Positions 1 through 8,076 of a stretch of 45,303 bases of DNA are shown here, one piece after another (within the stretch, counting starts at the first letter, position 1; the number at the start of each line of letters is the position of its first letter). The DNA is from an uncultured Oscillospiraceae bacterium. GTDB taxonomy: Bacteria > Bacillota > Clostridia > Oscillospirales > Oscillospiraceae. The stretch is taken from assembly GCA_947627715.1 (NCBI GenBank), contig CANQXK010000020.1, forward strand, positions 1-45,303. Reading direction: 5' to 3'. The translations under genes and the position numbers were made by a program. The notes under the pieces were generated by a model. It searched no databases, had not been told where the DNA came from, and worked only from the letters and a program-made list of their open reading frames with translations.

Positions 1-771
1 TACCCCGTCCACAAAGGTGTAAAAGCGTTCAAAGAAGGAGAGCTTTTCCATGATTTTCGGAAGAAGTCCCTCCAAAAGCTCCGGCTTGAAGTACAAAACG
101 CCGGAAAGGCCCAATATCAGCACCACCGCCGCGCCGTAGGCCAGATTGACGTTTTTGGTCATGTATCGGATGAGCAGACAAAGAAGGACGGCGATAACGG
201 CCAGGGCGACGCCGGAACCCAGCGTCGTCCGGGAGACGTACTCCGACAGGCTGACGCTGTAGTAGTTTGCGAGCATCACCGCCACGCCCAGCCCGGCGGC
301 GAAGCCCTGGTTTTCGGTGAGCGACGAAAGAAAGACGCCCAGCGCGATAAGCGCAGCCCCCATCAGGAAGAAGGCCCCGATGGCGCCGTAGGAGGTGGGC
401 AGATAGACGTCCCCGTACTGGGAAAAGATAAGCGGGTAGAGGCATACGATCAAAAGCGGGATCGCGAACAGGATCAAAAGCGCCAGATATTTTCCCAGCA
501 CCACCTGGGTGGTGGTGACGGGCAGAGAGTAGATGAGCTGATCGGTTTTCTGCTTCCGCTCCTCGGCGATGGTCCGCATGGTCAGGAGCGGCACGATGAT
601 GGCCAGGATGATGGAGCAGTAGCCAAGGACATACTCAAAGTTACTGACAGACTTGTTCAGGTTGTATTGAAGGGCGCCTATCCCCACAAAGCACAACAAA
701 AAAGCCCCGAATACCCAGGCGGTCAGGGAATGAAAGTGGGATTTAAGCTCATGCTTCAAGATCGCCGTCAT
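1..771 (-). CDS. ABC-2 type transporter permease (cut by window edge)
   Basis: Membrane subunit of an ABC exporter, partnered with the ATPase encoded just upstream. Translation from the ATG at 771 begins MTAILKHELKSHFHSLTAWV. A first membrane helix follows (VFGAFLLCFVGIGAL), then a second near FEYVLGYCSIILAIIVPLL. After that comes the motif TMRTIAEERKQKTDQLIYSL, the cytoplasmic loop typical of GldF/NosY-like ABC-2 permeases. The start overlaps the end of the ATPase gene by 23 nt, which indicates translational coupling. The reading frame stays open to base 1, so the C-terminus lies outside the window. The exported substrate cannot be read from the sequence. In the GldA/GldF type of system a third auxiliary gene often follows; it would be beyond the left edge. 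Confidence 0.88.
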   Translation of the reverse strand, partial: MTAILKHELKSHFHSLTAWVFGAFLLCFVGIGALQYNLNKSVSNFEYVLGYCSIILAIIVPLLTMRTIAEERKQKTDQLIYSLPVTTTQVVLGKYLALLILFAIPLLIVCLYPLIFSQYGDVYLPTSYGAIGAFFLMGAALIALGVFLSSLTENQGFAAGLGVAVMLANYYSVSLSEYVSRTTLGSGVALAVIAVLLCLLIRYMTKNVNLAYGAAVVLILGLSGVLYFKPELLEGLLPKIMEKLSFFERFYTFVDGV

Positions 772-1738
772 GGCCGTTCGCCTCTCTTTCCGAATGAATG
801 GGAGCTTCCTTTTCCGTAAGCTCTAAGAAAATATCCTCCAGGCTCGCCTTTTTGACGCTCATTTCCAATATCGCCACACCGTTCTCGGCAAAGGCCCGGA
901 AAATAGCGCGGGTCAAATCATATACATTCCCCGATCCGGCGCTCAGCCGGAAAACCGTTACGCCGTCCTCCTCCCGGACGCTGACGGCGTGCAGGCCCTC
1001 AACGTTGAACAGGATCTCCGCCGCCTCAAAAGCCTCCGTGTCCGCGGTGAGGAGGATCTCATTATCCCCGGCAAGCTCCCGCTCCAGCGCCTCCGGCTCA
1101 CCCTGCGCGACGAGCTTCCCTCCCGCAATGATGAGAAGCCTGTCGCAGATGGCCTGCACCTCCGAGAGGATGTGCGAGGAAAAAATGACGGTATGGGTCC
1201 GGCCCAGCTTGCGGATCAGCTCCCTGATCTCCAGAATCTGAATGGGGTCCAAGCCCACGGTGGGTTCGTCCAGGATGATGACCCGCGGATCGCCCAAAAG
1301 CGCCTGGGCGATGCCGACACGCTGCCGGTAGCCCTTGGAAAGCGTGCCAATGCGCCTATTTCGGACGGACTCTATGCCCGTGGCCTCCACCGCGCTTTCT
1401 ATTTCAGTCTTCAGCTTTTCCCCGCGCAGGCCCTTGGCCTCGCCCACGAAGTGAAGATACTCCACCGGCGTCTCGCCGAGATACAGCGGCGGCTGCTCCG
1501 GGAGATACCCGATAAGCTTTTTCGCGGCCTTCGGGTCCTCAAAGATGTCGTGCCCGTCAATGTTGACGGACCCTTCGGTGGCGGAAAGGCACCCGGTCAT
1601 GATGTTCATGGTGGTGGACTTTCCCGCCCCGTTGGGACCCAGGAAGCCGTAGACGTGGCCCTCGCCGATCTCGAAGGACAGGCCGCTGACAGCCAGGTGG
1701 TCGCCGTAATATTTTGTCAGATTCTCAACCTTGATCAT
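749..1738 (-). CDS. ABC transporter ATP-binding protein, GldA/CcmA-like
   Basis: Cytoplasmic ATPase that should drive the adjacent ABC-2 permease. It has Walker A GPNGAGKST (residues 34-42), the signature LSKGYRQR, Walker B VIILDEPT, and an H-loop in the stretch FSSHIL. A C-terminal extension of about 90 residues is typical of the exporter-type ATPases that act on ABC-2 permeases. An in-frame TTG lies at 1744, but the ATG at 1738 has a correctly spaced GGAGG (8 nt) and is preferred. The gene is transcribed away from the response regulator gene at 1983. Function as an exporter ATPase is secure; the substrate is unknown. Confidence 0.93.
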   Translation of the reverse strand: MIKVENLTKYYGDHLAVSGLSFEIGEGHVYGFLGPNGAGKSTTMNIMTGCLSATEGSVNIDGHDIFEDPKAAKKLIGYLPEQPPLYLGETPVEYLHFVGEAKGLRGEKLKTEIESAVEATGIESVRNRRIGTLSKGYRQRVGIAQALLGDPRVIILDEPTVGLDPIQILEIRELIRKLGRTHTVIFSSHILSEVQAICDRLLIIAGGKLVAQGEPEALERELAGDNEILLTADTEAFEAAEILFNVEGLHAVSVREEDGVTVFRLSAGSGNVYDLTRAIFRAFAENGVAILEMSVKKASLEDIFLELTEKEAPIHSEREANGHDGDLEA

Positions 1739-1817
1739 ACGCAAGACCTCCTTTACGGTGACAGCCTACCCCTTTTACCTTAAATGGACTTAAAACGAAA
1801 AGAAAATGCGACGCCTG

Positions 1818-1849
1818 TTCAATTTTTCTTCAATATTATATGGTATAAT
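1818..1849 (+). promoter_or_regulatory. Promoter with 11-bp-phased TTCAAT tandem box (two-component operon)
   Basis: TTCAAT occurs at 1818-1823 and again at 1829-1834, exactly 11 bp apart. It is followed by an extended -10 (TGG then TATAAT, 1844-1849). The pattern is that of OmpR/PhoB-family response regulator sites, where two direct half-sites replace the -35. The same arrangement precedes the VTC gene at 3922-3954. Autoregulation by the regulator at 1983 is inferred. Confidence 0.6.
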
Positions 1850-1928
1850 ATCCACAGAGCGGATAATATATTTGATTTCATGCCGTTTCGCTCCCGCCCG
1901 GTGGGCGGAACCGCGAAACATGGCGAAT

Positions 1929-1960
1929 ATACCATCCCCGCGTTGCGGGTATGGTATAAT
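1929..1960 (+). promoter_or_regulatory. Inverted repeat overlapping a second extended -10
   Basis: A 13-bp inverted repeat (1929-1941 and 1945-1957, one mismatch, 3-nt loop) overlaps a second extended -10, TGG TATAAT at 1955-1960, 23 bp before the response regulator start. No good -35 is present. It could be a repressor operator over a downstream promoter, or an RNA hairpin in the leader of transcripts starting near 1856. Confidence 0.45.
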
Positions 1961-1982
1961 GCTGATATAAGGGGGAATCAAA

Positions 1983-2666
1983 ATGAAGCTCTTGCTCGTA
2001 GAGGACGAGAAAAGGATGGCGCAGGCGCTTTGCGAGATCCTGCGGCTTGAAAAATACGACGTGGACTGGTGCGCCGACGGAATTACCGGGATGAATGCCG
2101 TGGAGAGCGGGATCTACGATCTTATCGTGCTGGACGTGATGCTTCCCGGTAAATCGGGCTATGAGATCGCGCGGCAGGCGCGGCATTTGGGGATAAAAGC
2201 GCCCATCCTGATGCTGACGGCCAAGGGCGAGCTTGACGACAAGGTGACGGGCCTTGACAGCGGCGCGGACGACTACCTGACAAAGCCCTTTGAGACGCGG
2301 GAGCTTCTGGCCAGGCTCCGCGCCCTGGGGAGAAGGAACCTCCCCTCCCCGGACGGCCAGCTGACCTTCGGGGATATATCTCTTGACACAAATGCGGTGT
2401 CGCTTCGATGCCTCACGAACGGACAGAGCGTGCGCCTCAGCGAGAAAGAGTACCACATTTTAGAATACCTGATGGCGAACCAGGGCCGCGTCCTGACGCG
2501 GGAGCAGCTGGCGGTGAAAATATGGGGCTATGAGAGCGACGCCGAGTACAACAACGTGGAGGTCTATATGTCCTTCACAAGGCGAAAGCTCACCTTCATC
2601 GGGGCGAAGACGGAAATAAAAGCCGTCCGGGGGATCGGATATGAATTGAGGTGCGAGGATGTTTAA
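1983..2666 (+). CDS. OmpR-family response regulator
   Basis: DNA-binding response regulator of 227 residues. The receiver domain (1-115) has the acidic pair E7/D8, phosphoacceptor D51 in VLDVMLPG, and the KPF motif in DDYLTKPF. The C-terminal winged helix (about 128-225) contains LSEKEYHILEYL and the end signature VRGIGYEL of the Trans_reg_C domain. It overlaps the sensor kinase gene by 8 nt, so the two form a cognate pair. The TTCAAT tandem boxes ahead of this gene and ahead of the VTC gene are the most likely targets, by inference. Confidence 0.95.
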   Translation: MKLLLVEDEKRMAQALCEILRLEKYDVDWCADGITGMNAVESGIYDLIVLDVMLPGKSGYEIARQARHLGIKAPILMLTAKGELDDKVTGLDSGADDYLTKPFETRELLARLRALGRRNLPSPDGQLTFGDISLDTNAVSLRCLTNGQSVRLSEKEYHILEYLMANQGRVLTREQLAVKIWGYESDAEYNNVEVYMSFTRRKLTFIGAKTEIKAVRGIGYELRCEDV

Positions 2667-3909
2667 AAAATCAAAACGGAAGATCGTGGCCGCCATCATG
2701 TCCGCTCTGGTTCTGCTCTTCCTGGGTACGCTGGCCGTGATCTACATATCCAGCTACCGCGAGGTGTCCTCCCGGAACCGGGATATGCTGGAGCGGTACG
2801 CCCAGCTCTATCCCCTGAATATCCGGGACCGCCAGGGAGAGACAACGAAGCCGGACGCGGCCCCGTCGCGCCGTCCCGACGGCCCCCGGTTCGAGGACAC
2901 GCCGGCCTTCCAGCTCTCCACCTTCTATTCGGTGGCGGTGTCAAAGGACGGCGGCGACCTTCTCTCCGTGGACAACAGCGGCCGGGAGATCTATACAGAC
3001 GAGGAGCTTGGGGAATACGCTTTGCAGATCGTGCAAAGCGGAAAAACCCGTGGGACCAAGGAGCGCCTCGTCTATGTGGCGGTGGACAAGGGCGGCTACA
3101 CGCTGGTGGCCTTTATGGACAACACCATCGTGCGGGACAGCATGACAACTCTGTTCCGCTATACCCTGATTTTTGGCGGCATGGCCATCGTTTTGCTGTT
3201 CTTTGTGGCGATTTTCCTTGCCAATCGGATCGTCCGCCCTCTGGAGGAGAGCTATCGGAAGCAAAAGCAGTTCATCTCCGACGCGGGCCACGAGCTGAAG
3301 ACCCCGGTCTCCGTGGTCAACGCCAACGCGGAACTGCTGAAGCGTGAGATCGGAGAGAATCGGTGGCTCAGTAACATCCAATATGAAAATGCCCGGATGG
3401 GGGCACTGGTCACGCAGCTTTTAGAGCTGGCCCGGACCGAGAACGTCACGCCGGAGATGGCGGAGGTGGAGCTTGGCCGGATCGTCATGGGGGAGGCGCT
3501 CCCCTTTGAAACGGTCATTTTTGAAAAGGGCGCGAAGCTTCAATGCGACGTGGCGGAGGATCTGCGCGTCGTGGGAAACGCCGCCCAGCTCAGCCAGCTC
3601 GTCTCCATCCTCTTAGACAACGCCATTCGACACAACATACCCGGAGGGACCATCCGTATCGAGCTGCGCCGGGAGAAGGCCCACGCGGTCCTGTCTGTCA
3701 GCAACGAGGGAGCGCCCATCCCCGCGGAACAGCAAAAGCTCCTCTTTGACCGCTTCTACCGGGCGGACGCGGCGCGGACAGGCGGAGATGGCCGCTATGG
3801 TCTGGGCCTTGCTATTGCCAAGGCCATTGTCGAGGCGCATCACGGGCAGATTTCGGTTTCCTGTCCTGACGGCCTCATCGTTTTTACCGCTGTGATGCCC
3901 GCTTCGTGA
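2659..3909 (+). CDS. Sensor histidine kinase (HisKA/HATPase_c)
   Basis: Membrane sensor kinase of 416 residues for the regulator encoded upstream. TM1 spans about residues 9-30. An extracytoplasmic sensor region (about 31-165) carries a charged Pro-rich stretch near 60-80. TM2 is about 168-188. A short HAMP-like linker (NRIVRPLEESY) leads to the H-box DAGHELKTPVSVV with H211, the N-box ILLDNAIRH, and a G-box GLGLAIAKAI. The sensory domain matches no family I recognise, so the stimulus is unknown. The next genes form an envelope cassette, which suggests an envelope or phosphate-related signal. A gap of 76 nt with its own promoter follows. Confidence 0.93.
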   Translation: MFKKSKRKIVAAIMSALVLLFLGTLAVIYISSYREVSSRNRDMLERYAQLYPLNIRDRQGETTKPDAAPSRRPDGPRFEDTPAFQLSTFYSVAVSKDGGDLLSVDNSGREIYTDEELGEYALQIVQSGKTRGTKERLVYVAVDKGGYTLVAFMDNTIVRDSMTTLFRYTLIFGGMAIVLLFFVAIFLANRIVRPLEESYRKQKQFISDAGHELKTPVSVVNANAELLKREIGENRWLSNIQYENARMGALVTQLLELARTENVTPEMAEVELGRIVMGEALPFETVIFEKGAKLQCDVAEDLRVVGNAAQLSQLVSILLDNAIRHNIPGGTIRIELRREKAHAVLSVSNEGAPIPAEQQKLLFDRFYRADAARTGGDGRYGLGLAIAKAIVEAHHGQISVSCPDGLIVFTAVMPAS

Positions 3910-3921
3910 ACTTTTTGTGAC

Positions 3922-3954
3922 TTCAACGTTCCTTCAATCTTTCCCCGGTACAAT
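3922..3954 (+). promoter_or_regulatory. Promoter with tandem TTCAAC/TTCAAT box (VTC operon)
   Basis: TTCAAC at 3922-3927 and TTCAAT at 3933-3938 are 11 bp apart. They precede a TACAAT -10 at 3949-3954, and no -35 hexamer is visible at normal spacing. This copies the layout at 1818-1849 (second repeat to -10: 16 bp here, 15 bp there). That is the expected architecture of an activator-dependent promoter of the OmpR/PhoB type. Confidence 0.6.
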
Positions 3955-3985
3955 GGCCCCAGCATAAACGAAGGAGGGTAAGCCG

Positions 3986-4657
3986 GTGGACTTTCGGCAT
4001 GAATGGAAAATCGAGATAAGCGCCGCCGACCTCTTGGCGGTGCGAAGCCGTCTCCGGGTCCTGATGGAGCCGGACGGGCACGCCGTAAACGGCAGGTATC
4101 TCATTCGCAGTCTCTATTTCGACACACCCACGGACAAGGCTCTGCGGGAGAAGCTGGACGGCGTGGACAGGCGGGAGAAATTTCGTATCCGCTATTATAA
4201 CGGCGACACCGATTTTTTGAGCCTGGAGAAAAAGAGCAAGCTGAACGGCCTTTCCAGTAAGGAGGCCGTACAGATCACGGCCGAGCAGGCGCGGGAAATC
4301 GCCGCCGGGAACATTCCGCAAATTCAAGAGGACGCGCCGCCGCTGTTGCGGGAGCTGTGCTATAAGATGCGGACCCAGGGCCTCCGCCCGAAGACCGTAG
4401 TGGATTACACGCGGGAGCCCTTTGTCTACCGCCCCGGCAACGTCCGGGTCACCTTCGATTACGGGATACGCACCGGCCTTATGTGTACCGATTTTCTAAA
4501 CCCGGAGCTTGTGACGGTCCCGGCGGGGGACGCGCCGATCCTGATGGAGGTCAAGTGGGACGCGTTTCTCCCAGACCTTATACGGGACGCTATCCAGCTT
4601 ACGGGCCGCCGGTCCGCCGCCTTCTCAAAATACGCCCAATGCCGTATTTACGGCTGA
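3986..4657 (+). CDS. VTC-domain protein (polyphosphate polymerase-like)
   Basis: 223-residue member of the VTC / polyphosphate polymerase domain family. In yeast VTC this fold (related to triphosphate tunnel enzymes) makes polyphosphate from ATP. The expected alternation of basic and acidic strands is visible: FRHEWKIEI, YLIRSLYFDT, REKFRIRYYN, FLSLEKKSK, VRVTFDYGIR and ILMEVKWD near the end, with K/R/E residues lining the presumed tunnel. The GTG start at 3986 has AGGAGGG at the right distance. It precedes a DUF4956 membrane protein, a pairing seen repeatedly in Gram-positive genomes. Whether the bacterial protein makes polyphosphate or another phosphate polymer is not shown by the sequence. 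Confidence 0.88.
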   Translation: MDFRHEWKIEISAADLLAVRSRLRVLMEPDGHAVNGRYLIRSLYFDTPTDKALREKLDGVDRREKFRIRYYNGDTDFLSLEKKSKLNGLSSKEAVQITAEQAREIAAGNIPQIQEDAPPLLRELCYKMRTQGLRPKTVVDYTREPFVYRPGNVRVTFDYGIRTGLMCTDFLNPELVTVPAGDAPILMEVKWDAFLPDLIRDAIQLTGRRSAAFSKYAQCRIYG

Positions 4658-4681
4658 TCCACTCGGAAAGGAAGAAAAACT

Positions 4682-5353
4682 ATGACATTCAACGATATTT
4701 TCAAATCCAGCTTTTTGGACAACGTCTCCAGCGTCAGCATCCTGGACATGGCCCTTGCGCTCATCCTGGCCTTTGGCCTTGGCGTCTTCATTTTCCTGAT
4801 CTATAAGAAAACCTACAACGGCGTCATGTATTCGTCTTCCTTTGGCGTTACATTGATTGCCCTCACCATGATCACCACCGTGGTTATCCTGGCCGTCACT
4901 TCCAACGTGGTGCTGTCTCTCGGCATGGTGGGCGCGCTGTCCATCGTCCGGTTCCGCACCGCCATCAAGGAGCCGCTGGATATCGCTTTCCTCTTCTGGT
5001 CCATCGCCGTGGGCATCGTCTTAGCGGCGGGCATGATTCCGCTGGCGGTGATCGGCAGCGTCATCATCGGCCTGATCCTCCTCTTTTTCGTCAACCGCAA
5101 GTCCCACACGAACCCCTATATCGTGGTGCTCCAGTGCGCCGGCTTTGAGAGCGAGCAGGCGGCCAGGGAGTTTCTTGAAAAGCGGACGGAGCGCTGCGTC
5201 GTCAAGAGCAAGACGGCGCAGAAGGGGAATGTGGAGCTGAATCTGGAGGTCCGCCTCAAGGACGACAACACGGATTTCATCAACGAACTCTCCGGCATGA
5301 GCGGCGTATCCAGCGCGGTTCTCGTGAGCTTTAACGGGGAGTACATGGGGTAA
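4682..5353 (+). CDS. DUF4956 membrane protein
   Basis: 223 residues. The N-terminal half has four predicted membrane helices (about 23-42, 55-78, 95-118, 120-138) with the family block SLGMVGALSIVRFRTAIKEP between the second and third. The C-terminal cytosolic domain of about 80 residues (YIVVLQCAGF onward) has an alternating strand/helix pattern like a ferredoxin-like fold. It lies 24 nt after the VTC gene and 11 nt before the beta-helix protein gene, so all three are probably one operon. A role as membrane partner or channel for the VTC product is inference; the family has no proven biochemistry that I know of. Confidence 0.88.
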   Translation: MTFNDIFKSSFLDNVSSVSILDMALALILAFGLGVFIFLIYKKTYNGVMYSSSFGVTLIALTMITTVVILAVTSNVVLSLGMVGALSIVRFRTAIKEPLDIAFLFWSIAVGIVLAAGMIPLAVIGSVIIGLILLFFVNRKSHTNPYIVVLQCAGFESEQAAREFLEKRTERCVVKSKTAQKGNVELNLEVRLKDDNTDFINELSGMSGVSSAVLVSFNGEYMG

Positions 5354-5364
5354 GGAGGCGCTTT

Positions 5365-7278
5365 ATGGCTGCGCATAAGCATATTGACGCCATTTGTATA
5401 GCAATCACCGTCTTCACCCTGCTCGTCACCGTCCTCTTTATGAACGGGAAGGCCCTGGGCATCACGGTCATGGCAGGTGAGGACGAAAGCGCCGGGATGT
5501 TCACGGAAAACGATCTGGAGGTTGCGTGGAACACGTCCAGCGCCACCAGGATTCGCCTTTCGGACGAGGGCAGTACGGTGAGCGGAAACGGCGCCTACGT
5601 CTATGAGGGCGACGTCCACATCGTGTACGCGGGAAAATATGTTCTCACCGGGGAGCTGTCCGACGGGTCCATCGTCATCGAGGCGGACGGGGACGACAAG
5701 ATATGGCTCATGTTGGACGGCGTCTCTATCCACTGTGAGGACGGCGCCGCCATACGGGTGGAGCAGGCGGAGAAGGTGTTCCTGACCCTGGCTGACGGCA
5801 CGGAGAATACCCTTTCCTCCGGCTCGTCCTACAGCGAGGACGCGGTTTCCTCAGGCGTGGACGGGACGGTCTACTCCAGAGACGATCTGACGATCAACGG
5901 AACCGGCGAACTGCGTGTAACCGCGGAGTATCAGCACGGCATCGTCTGCAACGACGACCTCGTGATCACCGGCGGCACACTGAATGTAACTGCCGCGCGG
6001 GACGCCGTTCACGCCAACGACAGCGTGCGTCTCTGCAACGCCAATCTCACGCTCTCCGCGGGCGACGACGGGATCACGGCCTCCAACGACGAGGGCATGT
6101 CCTTCATCTATGTGGAGTCGGGCGTCATCACGATCCCGAACTGCTATGAGGGGTTGGAGGCGATCCAAATCACCATAGCCGGGGGGACCATCGACATCGA
6201 CCCCACCGACGACGGGATCAACGCCAACGGGAACGGCGGCAATTCCCTCATCACCATCACCGGCGGGGACATCACCATCACCGACGACAACGGCAGGGAC
6301 GCGGATGGGATCGACTCCAACGGGGACATCGCCATCAGCGGCGGGAGGCTGTTCGTCAGCGTCAGCGACACCGGCGGGAGCTGCGCCATCGACTACGGAA
6401 GCGAAAGCGGCGGCAAATGCGTCATCACCGGCGGGACCGTCCTTGCCTGCGGGAGCAGCAGTATGGCGGAGAGCTTTGATTCATCCTCCACCCAGGGCTT
6501 CCTGATGCTGAATACTTCGGCGGCAGCCGGTACGACCGTAACAGTCAAGGACGCCGGCGGGAACGAACTCCTCTCGGAGGAGGTCCCCTGCAGCTTCTCC
6601 TCCGTTCTCGTCAGCACGCCGGACATGAAGGTGGGGGACACCTGCACGCTGATTGTCGGAGATACCGAGACGCAAATGACCATCGATAATGCTTCCAGCG
6701 GCGGCTTCGGCGGCTTTGGCGGCGGACGGATGCCCGGCGGAAACGGCTTCGGCGGCGGAAAGATGCCGGGCCGGGGCGGTTTCGGCAGGGACGAAGGGAC
6801 GCCTGACAGCGGCGTGGCCGGCGAGACGCCAGACAGCGAAAACACACCAAATGGCAGTGAGCTGTCGGCGGCCGATGCCGCGCCGGCGGTCAGCCTATTG
6901 AGCGCCGGTGATTCTGAAAGTGAACCTGGCGATCTGCCAAACGAAGGCGAGACGCCTTCGGATTTCCCCTGGAGCGGAAGAGACGGCGGCACATTGCCGG
7001 AGTTCCCGGAGGGCGGTATGCCTGATTTTTCACAAAACGGAGATAACAGCGACACACCTCAGTCGGGTATCACTCCCGGCAGCGGGATCTTTGGAGGACG
7101 TCAAAACGGAGGAACCATGCGCGGCCCCAACTGGAATACGCAGGGCCAGGACAGCGTTTCTCAACCGGCAGGAGAGGAAACCCATATCTCAGCGGAATCC
7201 CTCATCCTTCTTGCCGTTTCCGCCGTTGTCCTCCTGATAGGCTGCGCCCTCGCCGCCTGCTATAAGCGGAGGGGATAA
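5365..7278 (+). CDS. Surface beta-helix protein, Cthe_2159-like carbohydrate-binding domain
   Basis: 637 residues. An N-terminal hydrophobic segment (about 12-32) serves as signal or anchor. Residues about 50-440 form a right-handed beta-helix-like array of short repeats rich in Asn, Asp, Gly and Ile (ITGGTLNVTAARDAVHAND, IDIDPTDDGINANG, ITGGDITITDDNG), characteristic of the Cthe_2159 cellulose/pectin-binding family. A low-complexity Gly/Ser/Pro/Asp/Glu spacer (about 445-605) follows, then a C-terminal membrane helix with a KRRG end, so the protein spans the wall and is membrane anchored. The repeated Asp-rich turns may bind calcium. There is no LPXTG motif. It is co-transcribed with the VTC and DUF4956 genes. 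Whether it binds polysaccharide here is inferred from the family only. Confidence 0.85.
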   Translation: MAAHKHIDAICIAITVFTLLVTVLFMNGKALGITVMAGEDESAGMFTENDLEVAWNTSSATRIRLSDEGSTVSGNGAYVYEGDVHIVYAGKYVLTGELSDGSIVIEADGDDKIWLMLDGVSIHCEDGAAIRVEQAEKVFLTLADGTENTLSSGSSYSEDAVSSGVDGTVYSRDDLTINGTGELRVTAEYQHGIVCNDDLVITGGTLNVTAARDAVHANDSVRLCNANLTLSAGDDGITASNDEGMSFIYVESGVITIPNCYEGLEAIQITIAGGTIDIDPTDDGINANGNGGNSLITITGGDITITDDNGRDADGIDSNGDIAISGGRLFVSVSDTGGSCAIDYGSESGGKCVITGGTVLACGSSSMAESFDSSSTQGFLMLNTSAAAGTTVTVKDAGGNELLSEEVPCSFSSVLVSTPDMKVGDTCTLIVGDTETQMTIDNASSGGFGGFGGGRMPGGNGFGGGKMPGRGGFGRDEGTPDSGVAGETPDSENTPNGSELSAADAAPAVSLLSAGDSESEPGDLPNEGETPSDFPWSGRDGGTLPEFPEGGMPDFSQNGDNSDTPQSGITPGSGIFGGRQNGGTMRGPNWNTQGQDSVSQPAGEETHISAESLILLAVSAVVLLIGCALAACYKRRG

Positions 7279-7727
7279 GGTAGCCCCCTGATTGAGGCTT
7301 TACCCTCCGGCAGCCGCTTTTGTCAAAAGAGAGATTACGATTCGATACGATTTGCCTCTCAACAGGAAGAGAAGGAATATCGTGAGAGATTCATCTGTTG
7401 GTATGTGAAAGCAAAACAGGTTTCTTTCTGTACAGGAGTCTTCATAAGCACAGCAAAAAGACGCAGCTGGAATTCCAACTGCGTCTTTTTTGCTGTGCCA
7501 TACCGTCTCGCCCCCGGCTCACTTCGTTTCCCAATCCCACGGGGCACATGAGCCTTGGGAAACTCCCCCGCACGTTCCCCTTGTCGAAAAAGCCCGTCAG
7601 GGATTTTTTTGTTGTGGGAAAAAAGGATTGAGCTTTGCAGTCCACGTGGGGGCAATCGGATCGGAAGGACCGCCTGAGAGGCGGCCCTTATATTTTAAAT
7701 AAATTTTCTTAAAATGGAAAATTACTA
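7279..7727. other. Non-coding stretch with a long terminator palindrome
   Basis: About 450 bases without a convincing gene. The short open frames here have no ribosome binding site and follow the palindrome. It holds the large hairpin at 7448-7498 and a weaker GC hairpin (CCGCC/GGCGG) near 7670-7685, followed by an AT-rich tract that leads into the next promoter. Confidence 0.6.
7448..7498. terminator. Bidirectional terminator / long palindrome
   Basis: A near-perfect palindrome of about 51 bp. Arms at 7448-7466 and 7479-7498 pair over 19 bp with one bulged T, and the centre is itself palindromic (TGGAATTCCA). An A5 run lies in the left arm and a T6 run in the right arm. It lies about 170 nt after the beta-helix gene and can end transcription from either side. 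It also has the form of an interspersed palindromic repeat. Confidence 0.6.
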
Positions 7728-7756
7728 TTGACTTTAATAATATTCAAGTCTATAAT
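7728..7756 (+). promoter_or_regulatory. Sigma-A promoter for the DUF2089 operon
   Basis: TTGACT at 7728-7733, a 17-bp spacer and a perfect TATAAT at 7751-7756. It lies 26 nt upstream of the DUF2089 start codon, so the leader is short. Confidence 0.82.
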
Positions 7757-7781
7757 CAATATTGTTAAAGGAGGCGGTCAA

Positions 7782-8075
7782 ATGGAGATACTGCCCGGTT
7801 GGATGTCGGAGCTGGACGAGGGGGACATGACGTTTATCAAGCGGTTCCTGCTGGCCTCCGGCTCCCTGAAGGAGATGGCCAGGGAATACGGCGTCACCTA
7901 CCCCACCGTCCGCTTGCGGCTGGACAGGCTCATTCAGAAGATTCAAATGGCGGACAGCGCTGAGAGCGAACCCTATGTGGCCCTGATCAAGCGGCTGGCG
8001 CTGGATGACCGGCTGGATTTCGATACGGCCAAGCTGCTCATCAGCGAGTACAAGAAAGGAAAAGGAGGAAACTGA
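7782..8075 (+). CDS. DUF2089-family regulator
   Basis: 97-residue protein (MEILPGWMSELDEGD...). The central part reads FLLASGSLKEMAREYGVTYPTVR, a helix-turn-helix-like segment characteristic of DUF2089 proteins and resembling the sigma region 4 / UPF0122 type. The ATG at 7782 has GGAGG 7 nt upstream; the in-frame ATG at 7728 lies inside the -35 and is rejected. The stop is 1 nt before the next start, so it is tightly coupled to a membrane protein. DUF2089 proteins commonly sit beside small membrane proteins, suggesting a DNA-binding/membrane regulator pair (inference). Confidence 0.82.
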   Translation: MEILPGWMSELDEGDMTFIKRFLLASGSLKEMAREYGVTYPTVRLRLDRLIQKIQMADSAESEPYVALIKRLALDDRLDFDTAKLLISEYKKGKGGN

Positions 8076-8076
8076 T

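Noticed and set aside
29-445. 138-residue minus-strand open frame
   Set aside because: Arg/Gly-rich shadow of the ABC-2 permease, whose true frame is continuous from 771 to base 1 and encodes membrane helices.
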